Both the position numbers and the translations under genes were made by a program. Source: Cristatella mucedo (lineage: Eukaryota; Bryozoa; Phylactolaemata; Cristatellidae). Taken from it: a DNA stretch of 64,000 nt. Shown piece by piece: positions 1 through 11,349 of the stretch. The number at the start of each line of letters is the position of its first letter. Position 1 is the first letter of the stretch. The stretch lies in the NCBI GenBank assembly GCA_009760855.2, contig WPIO01000049.1, positions 2,353,501 through 2,417,500 of the forward strand, written 5' to 3'. The notes under the pieces were generated by a model, which was not told the origin of the DNA, searched no databases, and was given only the letters and a program-made list of their open reading frames with translations.

Positions 1-66
1 GTCCCTGCCAGTGACGAGATATAGGATGGGTTCTTGCGAAATAGCCAGGCTCTCACATTTCATGAC

Positions 67-165
67 CTGGGTCTTGGGTTAAGGTCCTGCAGTAGGAAAT
101 TCTTCCACACCATCAGCAAACTTGGATCGATGCTGTTAAGGTTCTTCACAGCTTTGTAAATGAGA
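67..165 (-). CDS. candidate exon 2 of minus-strand DEG/ENaC gene
   Basis: On the minus strand a CAG acceptor lies just before 165 and an AG/GTCATG donor just after 67. The open frame between them joins exon 1 in the required phase (one base completes the split codon after NYN) and reads SLIYKAVKNLNSIDPSLL and on. Its size (99 bp) is close to the 101-bp exon 2 of the plus-strand paralogue, and a SID/SIE patch aligns loosely. It leaves in phase 2 whereas the paralogue leaves in phase 1, so the donor or the whole exon may be wrong. The rest of the gene lies outside the window to the left. Confidence 0.4.
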
Positions 166-525
166 CTGGTGAATCACATGATCGTTAGTTGAACTCTGGT
201 GCGAATTTTTTGCATAGGCCAGCTGTAGCATTACTTCCCTAGGTTCCACAGAAGATCTAAGATATTTCGCAACCTACGAACCCTTACAACTATACCGGCG
301 GCCAGCAGCACGTGCCCTGAAGGCTCAGTCAGCTCCACTGAGAAGGGACAAGGAAGATCTAGCAGCGACGAACTAATCATGAAAAATTATCGTGGCCAAC
401 GTTTTCCGAAAGGCTACGATATGAAAAGACAGACGAAATAACTGCATGTCTCTAGAGTGCCATATTCACTAACCACGTGCCACACTTTAATGTCAGTTGT
501 ACCTACGACGGCTTCTGGCGGTTAC

Positions 526-782
526 CTATTATAGTTGCATATGGTGACGGCTGGAAAAGTGATATTCGGCAGAACGTCTTCCAGTATGCTGGTCATGGTG
601 TCATACTGGAGGTAGCCGTATACGTCCCGTCCCACAAGCCAAAAGCTGACGCCGAGAAGCCCGGAGAACAGTAGTAATCGTGCGAAAATGAAGCCCCTTT
701 CAACTCTGTCCTCGTGCGAAAGCTCGTCACCTCTTCTGAGTCGCCTTTCCAGGACGATTCTTCGCAGCTGCTGCTGGCTCAT
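526..782 (-). CDS. DEG/ENaC channel subunit, exon 1 (partial gene)
   Basis: This is the first coding exon of a trimeric sodium-permeable channel subunit of the plasma membrane. The ATG at 782-780 (MSQQQLRRIV) is the first Met codon; the frame runs 85 codons and ends at an AG/GTAACC donor in phase 2. Visible in order are a basic N-terminal tail, a hydrophobic TM1 (about residues 32 to 54, FIFARLLLFSGLLGVSFWLV), a post-TM1 YLQYDTMT segment and the family signature [10 protein letters not shown]. The exon ends at the same codon position and phase as exon 1 of the plus-strand gene starting at 25977, so the two are paralogues transcribed away from each other. The His-Gly gating motif usual before TM1 is not seen. 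The remaining exons are off the left edge. Confidence 0.85.
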
Positions 783-979
783 CTTTGCCACGAGGAATCA
801 AACTACGCAGAAAAAGAAGGCGCGAACGCTAGACGCGACGAACGATAGACCGATTTAAAATGGTCTAGCCTATTGCCGACTGAAAATTGGAAAAGACTGC
901 ATGGCAATCAAAAGTACGCATCGAACGGACAAACAATTAGCTCAAGTGGCGACACGCTTTACTCTTTCCATTGTGATTC

Positions 980-1560
980 GTATAATAATAATCATAACAA
1001 TATTAGTAACACACTTGATAAAGCGCCCTCAGAAAACTTAATCACTTTCTGTGTGCTTTGCAATTGCTGCAAAGGAAACGCGATCGAATGGTTTGTGGTA
1101 GCATGCTCAATAAACAACAAGATAAACATGGTTAGAGGTAACATGCTCAGCGTCAGCATGCAAATATGGTTAGTGGCAGCATGCGCAGTGTCAGCACTCA
1201 TACGCACATAAAGGTTGAATCACAGGGATCCACTGAATCCTGTGATAAATAGGTGCGTTTTTAGTTCCTTTTTAAACGTGGTCCAGGTAAGGAATGTCGC
1301 GACGTAAGTCGGGAGTGAGTTCCCGGCTTTGAGAGCAAACGAACTAAAGGGACGGTCTCCAAAGGATTTGAGGTTTGTACGAAGTATAGGTAAACATTTA
1401 CATTCGGGAAAGCAAATGATATGATGCTTAGCCTGGTGGATGAATAGATCTGACAGGTAGGCTGGAGCCAAAGAATGAAGGGACCTACAAGTGAGTGGCA
1501 AACCCTTGAAGTCGATGCACTGCTTGACTGGGAGCCAGTGCAGGTCATTTCCGTTTGGTT
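980..1560 (-). mobile_element. L2/CR1-like LINE family A, 3' fragment
   Basis: On the minus strand this reads the last part of a family A reverse transcriptase (LPVKQ-like region, RSLHSLAPAYLSDL, PSYVAT, FKKELKTHLFITGFSGSL) with frameshifts, then the 3' UTR, the terminal hairpin (AAAGCGCC pairing with its complement) and an ATT-type tail at 980-1010. It is truncated at its 5' end near 1560. Confidence 0.8.
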
Positions 1561-1829
1561 ATTAGTTGCATGCAATGCGCTCGTAAGTTTTTGGTAGCTA
1601 CGAGGAGAAAAAACAAAGGTGCTTTGTCTCCGGGTGGCTACGCGATGTATTGTGAAATATCTTACTGCGTCAGTGCCGAACAGTCACACGTCTTTGTGCC
1701 CCTCATGCTGGAAAATCCCGATAACGTTATCGCAGATGACGCGCACGTACCTGAGGTCACTCCAAAACGTCGCTCCAGTCTGGTTTAAGAGATAATTACT
1801 CTCGAGTCGGCATTGCCTCGGGTTTAAAA

Positions 1830-3275
1830 AACAACCTACTAAGGAACGCAGACTTTGGTAGAGCCTCTCTACTTGCTTTGCTCGATCTTTCTGCAGCTGC
1901 TGATACTATCGATTATCGAATCCTTCTTGATCGCCTTTCAGCTCGCACGGGCATCACTGGCGCTGCACCGCTGCAATGGTTTACGTTTTGTATCAGCGGG
2001 ATACTCCAGAGTATTGATGTGATGGACAAAGATCATTCAATGGAACCTTTTAAGCATGGGGTACCTCAGGACTCCGTGCTAGGTCCGGTTATTTTCACGG
2101 TTAACACTCTCCCTCTTGCCGACGTGATTGCCAATCACAATCGATGGCTTCTCTTTCTACGCGGATGCGCACTCGGTTGCACATTTGCTTTGATGCCTTT
2201 CATCCCTCCAGCACGTCGAATTCTCTCAACTTCCTCGCTGCGTGCATTAATGTCATCAGCGCCTAGATGGCAGTAAAATTTCTTAAACTGAATGATGATA
2301 AAGCCAGCTTACTAGTTATGGAAAAAACAAGTGTGATTCAGAAACTGGAAAGGCTAATGCTCAAAATCGGCCTTGCCAGCATATATCCTGTTGAATCTGC
2401 GAAATCCAGGTGCCCCACTCCGAAGTGACCTTTCATTAAGCGACTAGACCAGCTCCACAATCAAGTCTGCCTACTTTTAGCTACATAAGATTGCTAAAAT
2501 TCAGGCTTGTTCAGGCAGGGGTATCACATCTAAAGTGGTCCATGTATTTGTGGCATGCCGTTTTGACATCTGTAGCTCACTGCTTGCTAGTCTACCAGCT
2601 TGTGCAATCAATCAGGCGCTTGGAGCTAGTGCGAAAATCTGCAGCTAGAGGTGTCTGTCGTGTGTGGCGCAGTTGCCAAATCACTCTACTTCTCGCCGAC
2701 CTGCACCGGCTCCCAGTCAAGCAGCACACCAACCTAAAGGTTCCGACACTCAGTTATCACTCAGTTATAGGTCCCTTCATTCTTTGGCTCCAGCCTACCT
2801 ATTAGATCTACTCCCCACCAGGCTAAGCATGGTACCACCTGCTTTTTGGAATTTAATAATTTAGCTATACCTCATGCGAACCTTAAATCTTTCGGATACC
2901 GTACTTTTGGTTCGTATTCCCCCAAAGCGTGAAACTCACTTCCGACTTGCGTCAAGGCATCTCCTGACTTGACCAAATTTAAAAAGAACCTTAAAACGTA
3001 TCTATTTGTGACAGCATTTAGTGGGACCATATGATTCATCCTTAAGTGTTCTTATGCGTGCTGACACTGTTTCGTGCTGCCACTAACCATATTTGCATGC
3101 TAAACCTGTGCATGTCACCTCTAACGATGTTATGCTTGTTGATTGAGCATGCTACAGCTAAGCATTTGATCGTGCATCCTTTGCAGCAAATGTAAATAGT
3201 CCAGAAAGAGATCGAGTTTTTCTGAGGGCACTATAAACAATATATTATTCTTATTATTATTTTTTTTCTATTCCG
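1830..3275 (+). mobile_element. LINE family A copy, decayed RT domain to 3' end
   Basis: The copy starts near the palm motif LLDLSAAADTIDYRILLDRL and runs through [27 protein letters not shown], the thumb/C-terminal region (LPVKQ, RSLHSLAPAYL) and the 3' UTR to the hairpin at about 3185-3235 and an ATT-rich tail. Several frameshifts and stops make it non-functional. It lies in the same order as the cleaner copies at 20.9 and 53.8 kb. Confidence 0.8.
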
Positions 3276-3324
3276 CCTTTCTAAGAGAGTAGCATAGCTG
3301 GAAATTCTTGCGTAGTTGTAATGT

Positions 3325-3490
3325 GCCGCACTGCTTTGGCCCAGTGGTTCCGGTGCTCGCCCCTGACCAAGGTCAAGATAAACGTACGTAATGACCGATG
3401 TCATGGGCTCAAGCCCCATGGCATATGTGCTGCACCTGAATAGAGATTATGTTTTCTTAGGGTGCTATATGAATTCTAATATATCATTAT
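3325..3490 (+). mobile_element. tRNA-derived SINE, family 1
   Basis: The head has an A-box-like TGGCCCAGTGGTTCCGG and a B-box-like ATGGGCTCAAGCCCC about 70 bases later. The tail (GAATAGAGATTATG...TTCTTAGGGTGCTATA) resembles the terminal hairpin of LINE family A. Similar elements sit at 42.97, 49.82 (minus) and 56.52 kb. Confidence 0.65.
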
Positions 3491-3607
3491 TAATGGGATT
3501 AACATCAAGCATCGCTCTAAATACCGACGGTGATTGAAAGAAACGGTAGCATGGCAAAACAGTACAGGGATCCAAGGATCGGTGCATGTGCAAATACCTG
3601 CGGAAGC

Positions 3608-3608
<1 letters not shown>

Positions 3609-3646
<38 letters not shown>
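3609..3646. repeat. (TA)n microsatellite
   Basis: About nineteen TA units. Confidence 0.9.
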
Positions 3647-3647
<1 letters not shown>

Positions 3648-3875
3648 ACTAATTAATAAGATACAATACTATAATATTTATATATAATATTTACATAATC
3701 GCTTTCACATGTAACAGGTAAAATAAAGCTGAGAAGATGATTCAGAATCTCAGGAAATATGCTCAAGTTCTCTATATTATTGCACCCTGGTGCTGGGGCA
3801 TTGAAAGAGGTGTAGGTGTACCCTAATAAATATGGACGCACTGTAGATGGATGTCGAAGCAGACCAGCTTGTGTA

Positions 3876-3879
<4 letters not shown>

Positions 3880-3952
<73 letters not shown>

Positions 3953-4040
3953 ATTTATATATATATATATATATATAATGTGTGTGTGTATGTATGTATA
4001 TATATATATAATCTCTACACATATATACATATATAAAGAT
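3880..4040. repeat. composite CTGT / CT / TA / TG microsatellite
   Basis: CTGT units pass into CT, then TA, then alternating TGTG and TATA blocks up to about 4040. Any open frames here are low-complexity artefacts. Confidence 0.9.
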
Positions 4041-4049
4041 TTATTAAAA

Positions 4050-5100
4050 TATTGAATACACGTATATACGTTAGCCGGCTGTGCCCTGCCCTGACTCGCT
4101 TGCTGGTGCCTCCCGCGCCTTCCGGTTCAAAAAAGCGATTGCATACAGTGCTGCGTCAAACAAGCCGTGCAGCATGGCAATAAGCACATATCTTAAGCAT
4201 AAACTTGCAATGCAATAAACATCGGGGCTGAAAGATTTTACCACGAGAAAGGATTACTACAAAAAGTATTGAATGTTATAAATTGTGCATGCTGCGATTT
4301 TCTTTTTAGTCGATTAGGTATGAAAAAGTCTAAAATTTAACTTTTTTTGCGTTTTAAAGTGAAGTTGGAGAGAGATGTGGATTGTGAAGGATAGTGTTTG
4401 GTAGCAGAATCTGAAAATAAAAAAATTAGCTTAAATTTATATGCACAAAGTATCCCCTGCTGCTAAATGCACTTCAGACACTTCTTCAAAAACAGTCAAG
4501 TTTTGAGACATCCTGCTTTTCGCATAGGCAGACATTAGTCAATCCGCATTCATGAAAATGCAGTGATTTGCGATGCAGTTTGAGCGAAAATTATCCAAGC
4601 CACCTACCTGTTAAAATAGAAAATGAGCATTGAACTGTGAAAAAATTGCTTTACAAGTCCAGCCTTGGGAAACAAACTAAACTCAAAAAAACGTTGGTCA
4701 CCAACGCATGTTATAAATTACCATTAAGACTAGGAGGAATGACTTCACTAGTATTCGTTATTGATATAATGAAAGATTGGAGTGTTAAGGAAGAATTTTA
4801 AAGAAATACCAAAGTCCTGGTCTATTAAAAACGCCGCTGGGAAGACTTTGCTTTCTACTGCGTTACAATATCTTGCATGGTTTTGAACCTTATCAAACAT
4901 ATGGATGTGCATTCTCAAAATAGTATAGCTTAAGCAAGTAATGAATTCTGGGAGAATGACCAATTCGGTTGTTTTATATTCTTAGAGAGGGGTATTCTTT
5001 CAGTATCCATTAAATCTTGTTACTCAGTGCTCGGGCGATGCTGAAAAAATAGTATCCTGAGACAATCAACGAGACTTCATCAGATGCCAGAAATATTTCT
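4050..5100. other. AT-rich intergenic DNA, nothing recognised
   Basis: No coding exon, repeat family or RNA gene could be recognised on either strand. Confidence 0.5.
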
Positions 5101-5119
5101 CAGATATTGCACCAGTAGG

Positions 5120-5400
5120 TGACGCCAGTGAAGAGTTACCATCGACGGCCGCGCCCCCGCTAACGCAGCTCTCGGCACGGTGGCGCGCGGCCGACTCTTC
5201 CGAAGCGGTCCAGTGCGGCATCTGAGAGGAAGCCTGCGCGTCGCGGGTGCCAGGCATGGACAGCGCAGCCTGGGAGAACCGCACTCCACTTGGCATCAGA
5301 GGCGACGTCGCCGAAGCTCTTCCGGGGCCTAGCCGCTGCTTTGCCTTTGCAAGCGCTGCTGAAGCAGCAGCGGCAAGTGGCGGCTCGGTCAAAAGCAGGA
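5120..5400. promoter_or_regulatory. isolated GC-rich island, possible 5' exon of minus-strand channel
   Basis: A sharply bounded CpG-rich patch sits in AT-rich DNA. On the minus strand a 133-codon frame rich in Ala/Ser/Pro crosses it, and a consensus-like donor (GATG/GTAACT) lies at 5140/5139. It could be a promoter island or an upstream exon of the channel gene that starts at 782. No known domain is visible and the frame may be chance in GC-rich DNA. Confidence 0.25.
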
Positions 5401-6177
5401 TTGTTTCGCGTCGTTTGAACCAGATTAACAGAATGGGGTTATATTTTGCATGACCTATACAAATCATTGCTCCGCATATGACTTGGGCTTTTTGGCGAGA
5501 GATTTTGTTGGCGAAAAGCCTGCAAAATCTAAAATTTTGAGATATCTTATGCTGTGATGCGCAAATGCTTTGTTCAAGAACTATGTAAGCAGTATAGTGC
5601 TTAGAGTGTCAAAACAGTGTATATTGGGTTAAGACTTTTAGCACCACGTATGTGCAGACCACCGTGCAGTCTGCAATTACGCGGGAATACAAGCACGAAA
5701 AGTGTTTCAAAATAATAATTATTATTCATTTGTATAACTCAAAATAATTTCAAAATAATAATTAATTAATAATTGTGAGTAGCAGCGTGCCTGAGCGTAT
5801 AATTTCAGTATTCTGCTGGACATTGAGATCGTGAAGCAAGACAGTTTGATCACTTGGCTATCAAAAAGCTTCAGAAAAAGTCAAGATATTTTTATTCTAT
5901 GTATTTCTTAAGCACTGCATACTGCCTTGGCCTTTATCTAAAAATAGAGTCTGCTTGAGCTATACTATCATGATTGAGTGTCATCAAATAATTTCGCCAG
6001 CCGCCGGGATATGCAATCCTGATTCTTAGAACGAAATAAAAAATTATCGCTAACTTTGGAAATAGTATTTAAATACAGATCTTCAAGCCCTCTTCGAGTT
6101 AGGCCCTCGTCGCTCTGGAAAACAAAAGAATTATTTTAAAATAAATTCCAAACATTAAAAGTCAACCATTTCTCCCG
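5401..6177. other. AT-rich intergenic DNA, nothing recognised
   Basis: Only AT-rich sequence with short AATAATT runs is seen. Confidence 0.5.
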
Positions 6178-6351
6178 CCGTATCATAAGAAAGAGGAGGC
6201 GTGCTGTTAAGCACTACCCTAGGGCATCAAAACGGCTTAGGTTTCCTTCTAGATCCCCCATGTTTGATCACCCGACCCCACCAGTCGCAGGGGTGCCGTG
6301 CTACCGGTACTGGCTGTTAGTAAGCTTAACCTTTAGCTATCTTACCTACGA

Positions 6352-6670
6352 AAGACTTGCGTCAGAACATCCCTTGATTTGACCAGATTTAAAAAGAACT
6401 TAAAAACACACCTATTTAGGACAGCATTTAGTGGGTCTCTTTGATTCGTCCTTCATGTGCTTATGCGTGCTGACACTGTGCATGCTGCCACTAACCACAT
6501 TTGCATGCTGACCCGGTGCATGTCACCCCTAACCATGTCATTCATGTTATTTATCAAGCATGATATTACTCGCCATTCAATCGCGTTTCCCTTTGCAGCA
6601 AATGTAAAGCGCCCAGCAAGAGATTGATTTCTCTAAGGGCGCTTTATCAAGTGCATTATTATTATTGTTA
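6352..6670 (+). mobile_element. LINE family A 3' end (left arm)
   Basis: It reads the C-terminal RT remnant ([18 protein letters not shown]), the 3' UTR, the hairpin and an ATT tail. Its tail subtype resembles the copy ending at 62013. Confidence 0.8.
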
Positions 6671-7009
6671 TTATAAGAACTTCCGTATGAAATAGCCAGC
6701 GTCTCTAGGCTGCGTGAAGATATCATTTAGGACAAACCAGCCTGCGAGCTCTACACCAGGCCGGTCAGTAGCCTCTCATACAGGGCCTTCCGGTCTGGAC
6801 CTTCTCTCTGAGAGCAGAGAGAGAAAACAACTCTGCTGCTGCGATTCTAACGACAGTTTCAGTCACTGAACCTTTAAGTTTTGAAGTAAACAATAAAATC
6901 TTCTTCTATAGTGGCTTTCTTGAAGTGTATCGATTGCATTCTCATGATTGACAGCAATGCCAGGGATATCATCGGAGTGCTTGGCGTCATCAGGCGTTGT
7001 AATAATAAT

Positions 7010-7331
7010 AATAATAATAATATTGCACTTGATAAAGCGCCCTCAGAGAACTTAATCTCTTTCTAGGCGCTTTACATTTGCTGCAAAGTGATACGCAATA
7101 GAATAGTAAGTAAAATCATGCTTGAAAAACAAACAAAATGAATAACATGGTTAGGGGTTACATGCACAGGGTCAGCATGCAAATGTGGTTAGTGGCAGCA
7201 TGCACAGTGTCAGCACGCATAAGCACATGAAGGACGAATCAAAGAGACCCACTAAATGCTGTCCTAAATAGGTGTGTTTTTAAGTTCTTTTTAAATCTGG
7301 TCAAATCAAGGGATGTTCTGACGCAAGTCTT
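7010..7331 (-). mobile_element. LINE family A 3' end (right arm)
   Basis: This is the same element part as the left arm, but the last about 155 bases match the copy ending at 55078 base for base by eye, including the ATAT(TAT)n tail. Confidence 0.8.
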
Positions 7332-7505
7332 TCGTAGGTAAGATAGCTAAAGGTTAAGCTTACTAACAGCCAGTACCGGTAGCACGGCACCCCTGCGACT
7401 GGTGGGGTCGGGTGATCAAACATGGGGGATCTAGAAGGAAACCTAAGCCGTTTTGATGCCCTAGGGTAGTGCTTAACAGCACGCCTCCTCTTTCTTATGA
7501 TACGG

Positions 7506-9035
7506 GGGTTGTATCGCACCACCGCACTTATTACTTGAATATTTTACCTCTGCCTCTAAAGACGACAATCCTTAAGAGATCCGCAGAGCTTGATTTTTCT
7601 TTTAGATCTCGTAGCTCGAAGTAAATAGGACGGTATACTACATCCTGCAGCCCTGGCATCATGCATACAAAGGAGCAAAATACCGCCTTGTTTCTCGCAT
7701 CATTTACTCGTGCTGCATAATTTGTCACATGTGTGCTTGTGTTCGCTGTACTTGTATATGAAATCCCTAAAGAATTGGCAGGCATTACTTCAGAATGTGT
7801 AACTTTCTTTTTTTCAAGAGATTGTATCTCTAAGGGTGCTACAAAAATAATTCATTGTTTCTAATTTAATTGCTCAATTTGTTTTTAGTTGGCTCCCCAG
7901 GCAGCAGGGGCTTCTAGCTCCAAGGTTAAATTTCTATGATTTAGGAAAACCTGAGCTTCAGTGTCGTTAATTATGACGGAATTGATTTGCTTATTGCACC
8001 ATCTGTCTCAGTGGCCACAAGGAAAGACTTGGAATCTCTTTTTAAAACTTGCATTAATATAGAAGGGCAACAATTTCGAAGTGAAATCTTGATTAATGAT
8101 CAGAGTGTTGCTGCTACGTTAGGCTATTTATTTTTTCGCTTAGCTTAAGATCTTTTCTGACTGAGGAGCTCCGTCCAAGACTAAAACGACACATGACACA
8201 TCACATTAACACAAGTGGTGCGTAGGTAAAGCACTAATGATGAAAGGCTCCCTTAATGCACTTCTAGCAACAACATTTACCTACAAGCAGCCGGAAATTG
8301 TATAGCATCCAATCAGCGCTGATTGTAGCACTTACAGCCGCAGCTCGCTGGGCACTATTATCAACAGTGTACGTTATGAATATCGTGGCACTGAGTCACG
8401 ATAGTCGACGATGGGACCGTCTCGAAGAGTATCGGCCGCCGGCTAGTCAGTCAGTTCGACGACGTCATTGTCCAATGACGTATATGCCCGATTCTGATGA
8501 TAACTTGATCATCGTGCCAAAAGTATATGAAACGTTTGATCTATGAGCCTTTTTAGTCGCAAGAATCAGTTCACGTGCTAGAAAAAAACGGTAGAGAACA
8601 TCATGAACTCTTTAGTAAGTTATGATCTCACACCCACAAGCTGAAGTAAACATCTGCTTAAATCAAATAATGCTTTTTGAGACGCACTGCCACTGTAAGT
8701 AAATGAGGATTTAGTTGTCCCACTCATATCCGCTATAATTCCGCAGCCAGAAATAACAGTTACAGCCAGCTTTTAAAGCAAGTCACTTTAGAAGATTTGG
8801 TGCTAATGCCATTGCAGAGCGACTGACTCAGGAATGCTGACTTAGTTTGGAATCAATCTGCTAGTTCTTCTGTGTCTCTCGGTATTGTTTCATAAGATTA
8901 GCCACTAAGCTCTTGTTCACAGCTTATCATCTCGTCTGAGCTTCACTTGCATGGTGTTATATTGATTATATTTCTCTCTCGGCTTGCGATTTTAGAACGT
9001 ATGTACCAACAACTCGAAGTCATGTATTGATGAAT
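7506..9035. other. intergenic DNA with one LINE/SINE tail scrap
   Basis: A short hairpin-tail scrap (AAGAGATTGTATCTCTAAGGG) sits near 7815-7840. Nothing else is recognised on either strand. Confidence 0.4.
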
Positions 9036-9039
9036 TGAA

Positions 9040-9610
9040 ATGTAACGAGTGTAGTTCTTTCAGAGAACGCAATCTCTGTTTATGCACTGAAAGAATGTTG
9101 TAAAGGAGTCATAAAAAAGTTATTGGTGATAGCATGCACAGTATCAGCAGACACAAATACACAAAGGAAGATATTCACACGCAACCAGATAATGCTGAGA
9201 TAAGCAGGTACGTTTTTTAGGCTTTTTTTAAGTTTTGTCATATCGCGCGCTGTAGCGAAACTACTCGGGATGATATTAGGGTTTAGGGAGAAAAAGAAGT
9301 AAAGGCATGATCTACAAAGGACGCTAGATTAGCTTGAGGCACAGCTGAGAGGTTTGAGTTAATAGAGGGGTTTGTGTGCTGCCCATGTTGATTAGGAAGT
9401 AGATGGAACGGAGCAAGAGAACGGAGGGAACTAAAAGTGAATGACAAAGCCTCGAAGTTGATGAGCTTCAATATTGAGAGCCAGCGCAGGTCAATGATGA
9501 GCGATACAATGTCGCAACTGAGACAGTCACGACAGACAAGCCTAGCTGCTGAGTTTTGCACGAGCAGTAAGTGCCTTATTGCACAGGTCAGATGATGATG
9601 TGAGTGATGC
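9040..9610 (-). mobile_element. LINE family A, 3' fragment
   Basis: The minus strand encodes [19 protein letters not shown], the RWLSIL region and RSLAPFHLLP, followed by the 3' UTR and a weak hairpin at 9045-9105. It is 5'-truncated and frameshifted. Confidence 0.75.
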
Positions 9611-11190
9611 ACGGAGAAAATAAGACAGATGGACTATAGACTCAAAAATTCTGTTCAAACTGTACGATCTTCATCTTGGCAACTTTGTTGCCAAGTTTAA
9701 TCGAAGCTCTAATTTCTGTTCCGATGACATGCAGTAGTAACCATGCTCGAATCTCTACACGTTGTCTAGCATCTCAAAGTTGGTCAATTCTCTGCCACTG
9801 CCATATTTTGCATTGACCACCTCTTCACCTTTGCAGGCAGCATAACTTCTCAAATGTACCGACGACAATAAAACCACATTAATGTATTTGGTTAAATATA
9901 GGGTCGTAGAGAATCTGGGAAATTGAATCACCAAATTAACCGGACAAAATATTCATGCAAGCCTGTGCAGGCACGCAAGGAGGCTTATCCAAAAACGTTC
10001 ATTCGCTAGATGATCACATCAGCTCAGCAGTCAAGATCTACTAACGCTCAGCAAAGTAACATAGCCAAAGTTGAGCACGCTTTGACGATAATCCTGCGGG
10101 GTAGGCTAGTTTAACCACATCTCTACCATTGTGGTTGCTCGTCTTCTTCAGATCAAGAGCCTGTAGCTCATCTAGCCGCCGTCTGGTCACACCACCTCGT
10201 CAAAACCAATCAGTTCTAGCGAAAAATGTTGGTAATCCCGTGATTGGAGAGCCTGGCGTTGCTCACCGAATTCACGGAGGCTTGTGAGCCTTTGCATACA
10301 TCTCCAAGCAAGGAGAATCGTAATATGGCGTCACCAAGTATTAAATTAACGCTGAATTAAATTAAAGAGGCGACTTTGCATCGAATAATACTGTTGCCAG
10401 TATACATTGCATTGAAATTCTATAATTCATATGCCAATAAACCACAAATGCTAGTTTCCAAAATCAACCGTATTCTTAACTACTCCAAAGTAAGCATACT
10501 GCCAAGCGATCCAAATAGCGACTCAACACAGCCAGATTGTCTCTAAATTCCTCAGAAGTTGGATGGAACTAATCGGGTACTTTGTCCCATCGTCAATATT
10601 ATTTTCCTGCCTGCCCGACTGCATTCCTTCATAGCCGTGCTCATTTTCTCTCTCCTGCTTCATGCCTGTCTCTGCTAACGTCGTCGTCTTGTTTGTATCC
10701 AAGGCTGAAAATTCCACTTTTGCTCGTCAAAACGTTTTTGCTATGTAGTGCACAGACCTGCTGCTATCCGCCATAAACGGTATTATTGATATTATGACCA
10801 GAGTTATGGGTGAAGTCCTTTTGTCTCTCTCTTTTTTTTTCTCCGAAAACAACGATTTTCAGTTTAATTTATTAAGAGTCTACCCTAAATCTTGAGAATC
10901 TGTGAAACTTTTGTTCAACCTCCTTCTTGACATTGCTATCCGTGACAGCTAAAAGAGTGATGGCTACCAAGCTACCAAGCTATCGCATCAATTGTTCAGA
11001 TCTGCTAGAAAAGTAAAATCGGAGTTTAGAGCTAACCATTCAACCTAACCTTCAGTGCTGGCAATTATAAAACATCCTATAAAAAGACAATCAGGTTTGG
11101 GCCTCTCAGCTCCTTCTCATCGATCTACCAGCAGGGTCAAGGACATGATTGAGCAACAGATCCTTTGAAGTTCGAATAAATAAACCTAAA
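9611..11190. other. intergenic DNA, short LINE scrap near 10 kb
   Basis: Bases about 9990-10075 resemble the LINE A segment around [14 protein letters not shown]...NIAKI. The rest is unassigned AT-rich sequence. Confidence 0.35.
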
Positions 11191-11194
11191 ACGC

Positions 11195-11345
11195 ATTCGT
11201 AGCCTATTACACGGCTCCATTTTCATAGCGGTGGAAGAGTCTTAGAAGCTATCACAGCCACTAGCAGTGGACAACGAAGGATCACCTACTGCAGGGCTCG
11301 AACCCACGACCGCAGCCTTTTTGCTCCAACTAGAAAGAGCAAGTG
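11195..11345 (-). mobile_element. tRNA-derived SINE, family 2
   Basis: On the minus strand the B box (GTGGGTTCGAGCCCTGC) is close to consensus and is followed by the family body (GATCCTTC...CCACTGC, TGATAGC...AAGACTCTTC). It shares this order with copies at 12.8, 33.7 and 62.0 kb. Confidence 0.65.
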
Positions 11346-11349
11346 CTTC

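Larger units (their letters stand above)
6178..7505. repeat. large inverted repeat, arms 6178-6670 and 7011-7505
   Basis: The outer 337 bases of each arm (6178-6514 and 7169-7505) are exact reverse complements by eye. The inner about 155 bases of each arm are both LINE family A 3' ends but differ, with the first mismatch at 6515. The loop (6671-7010) is unrelated sequence. The outer half of the identical part (to about 6350) is not LINE sequence. Confidence 0.9.
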
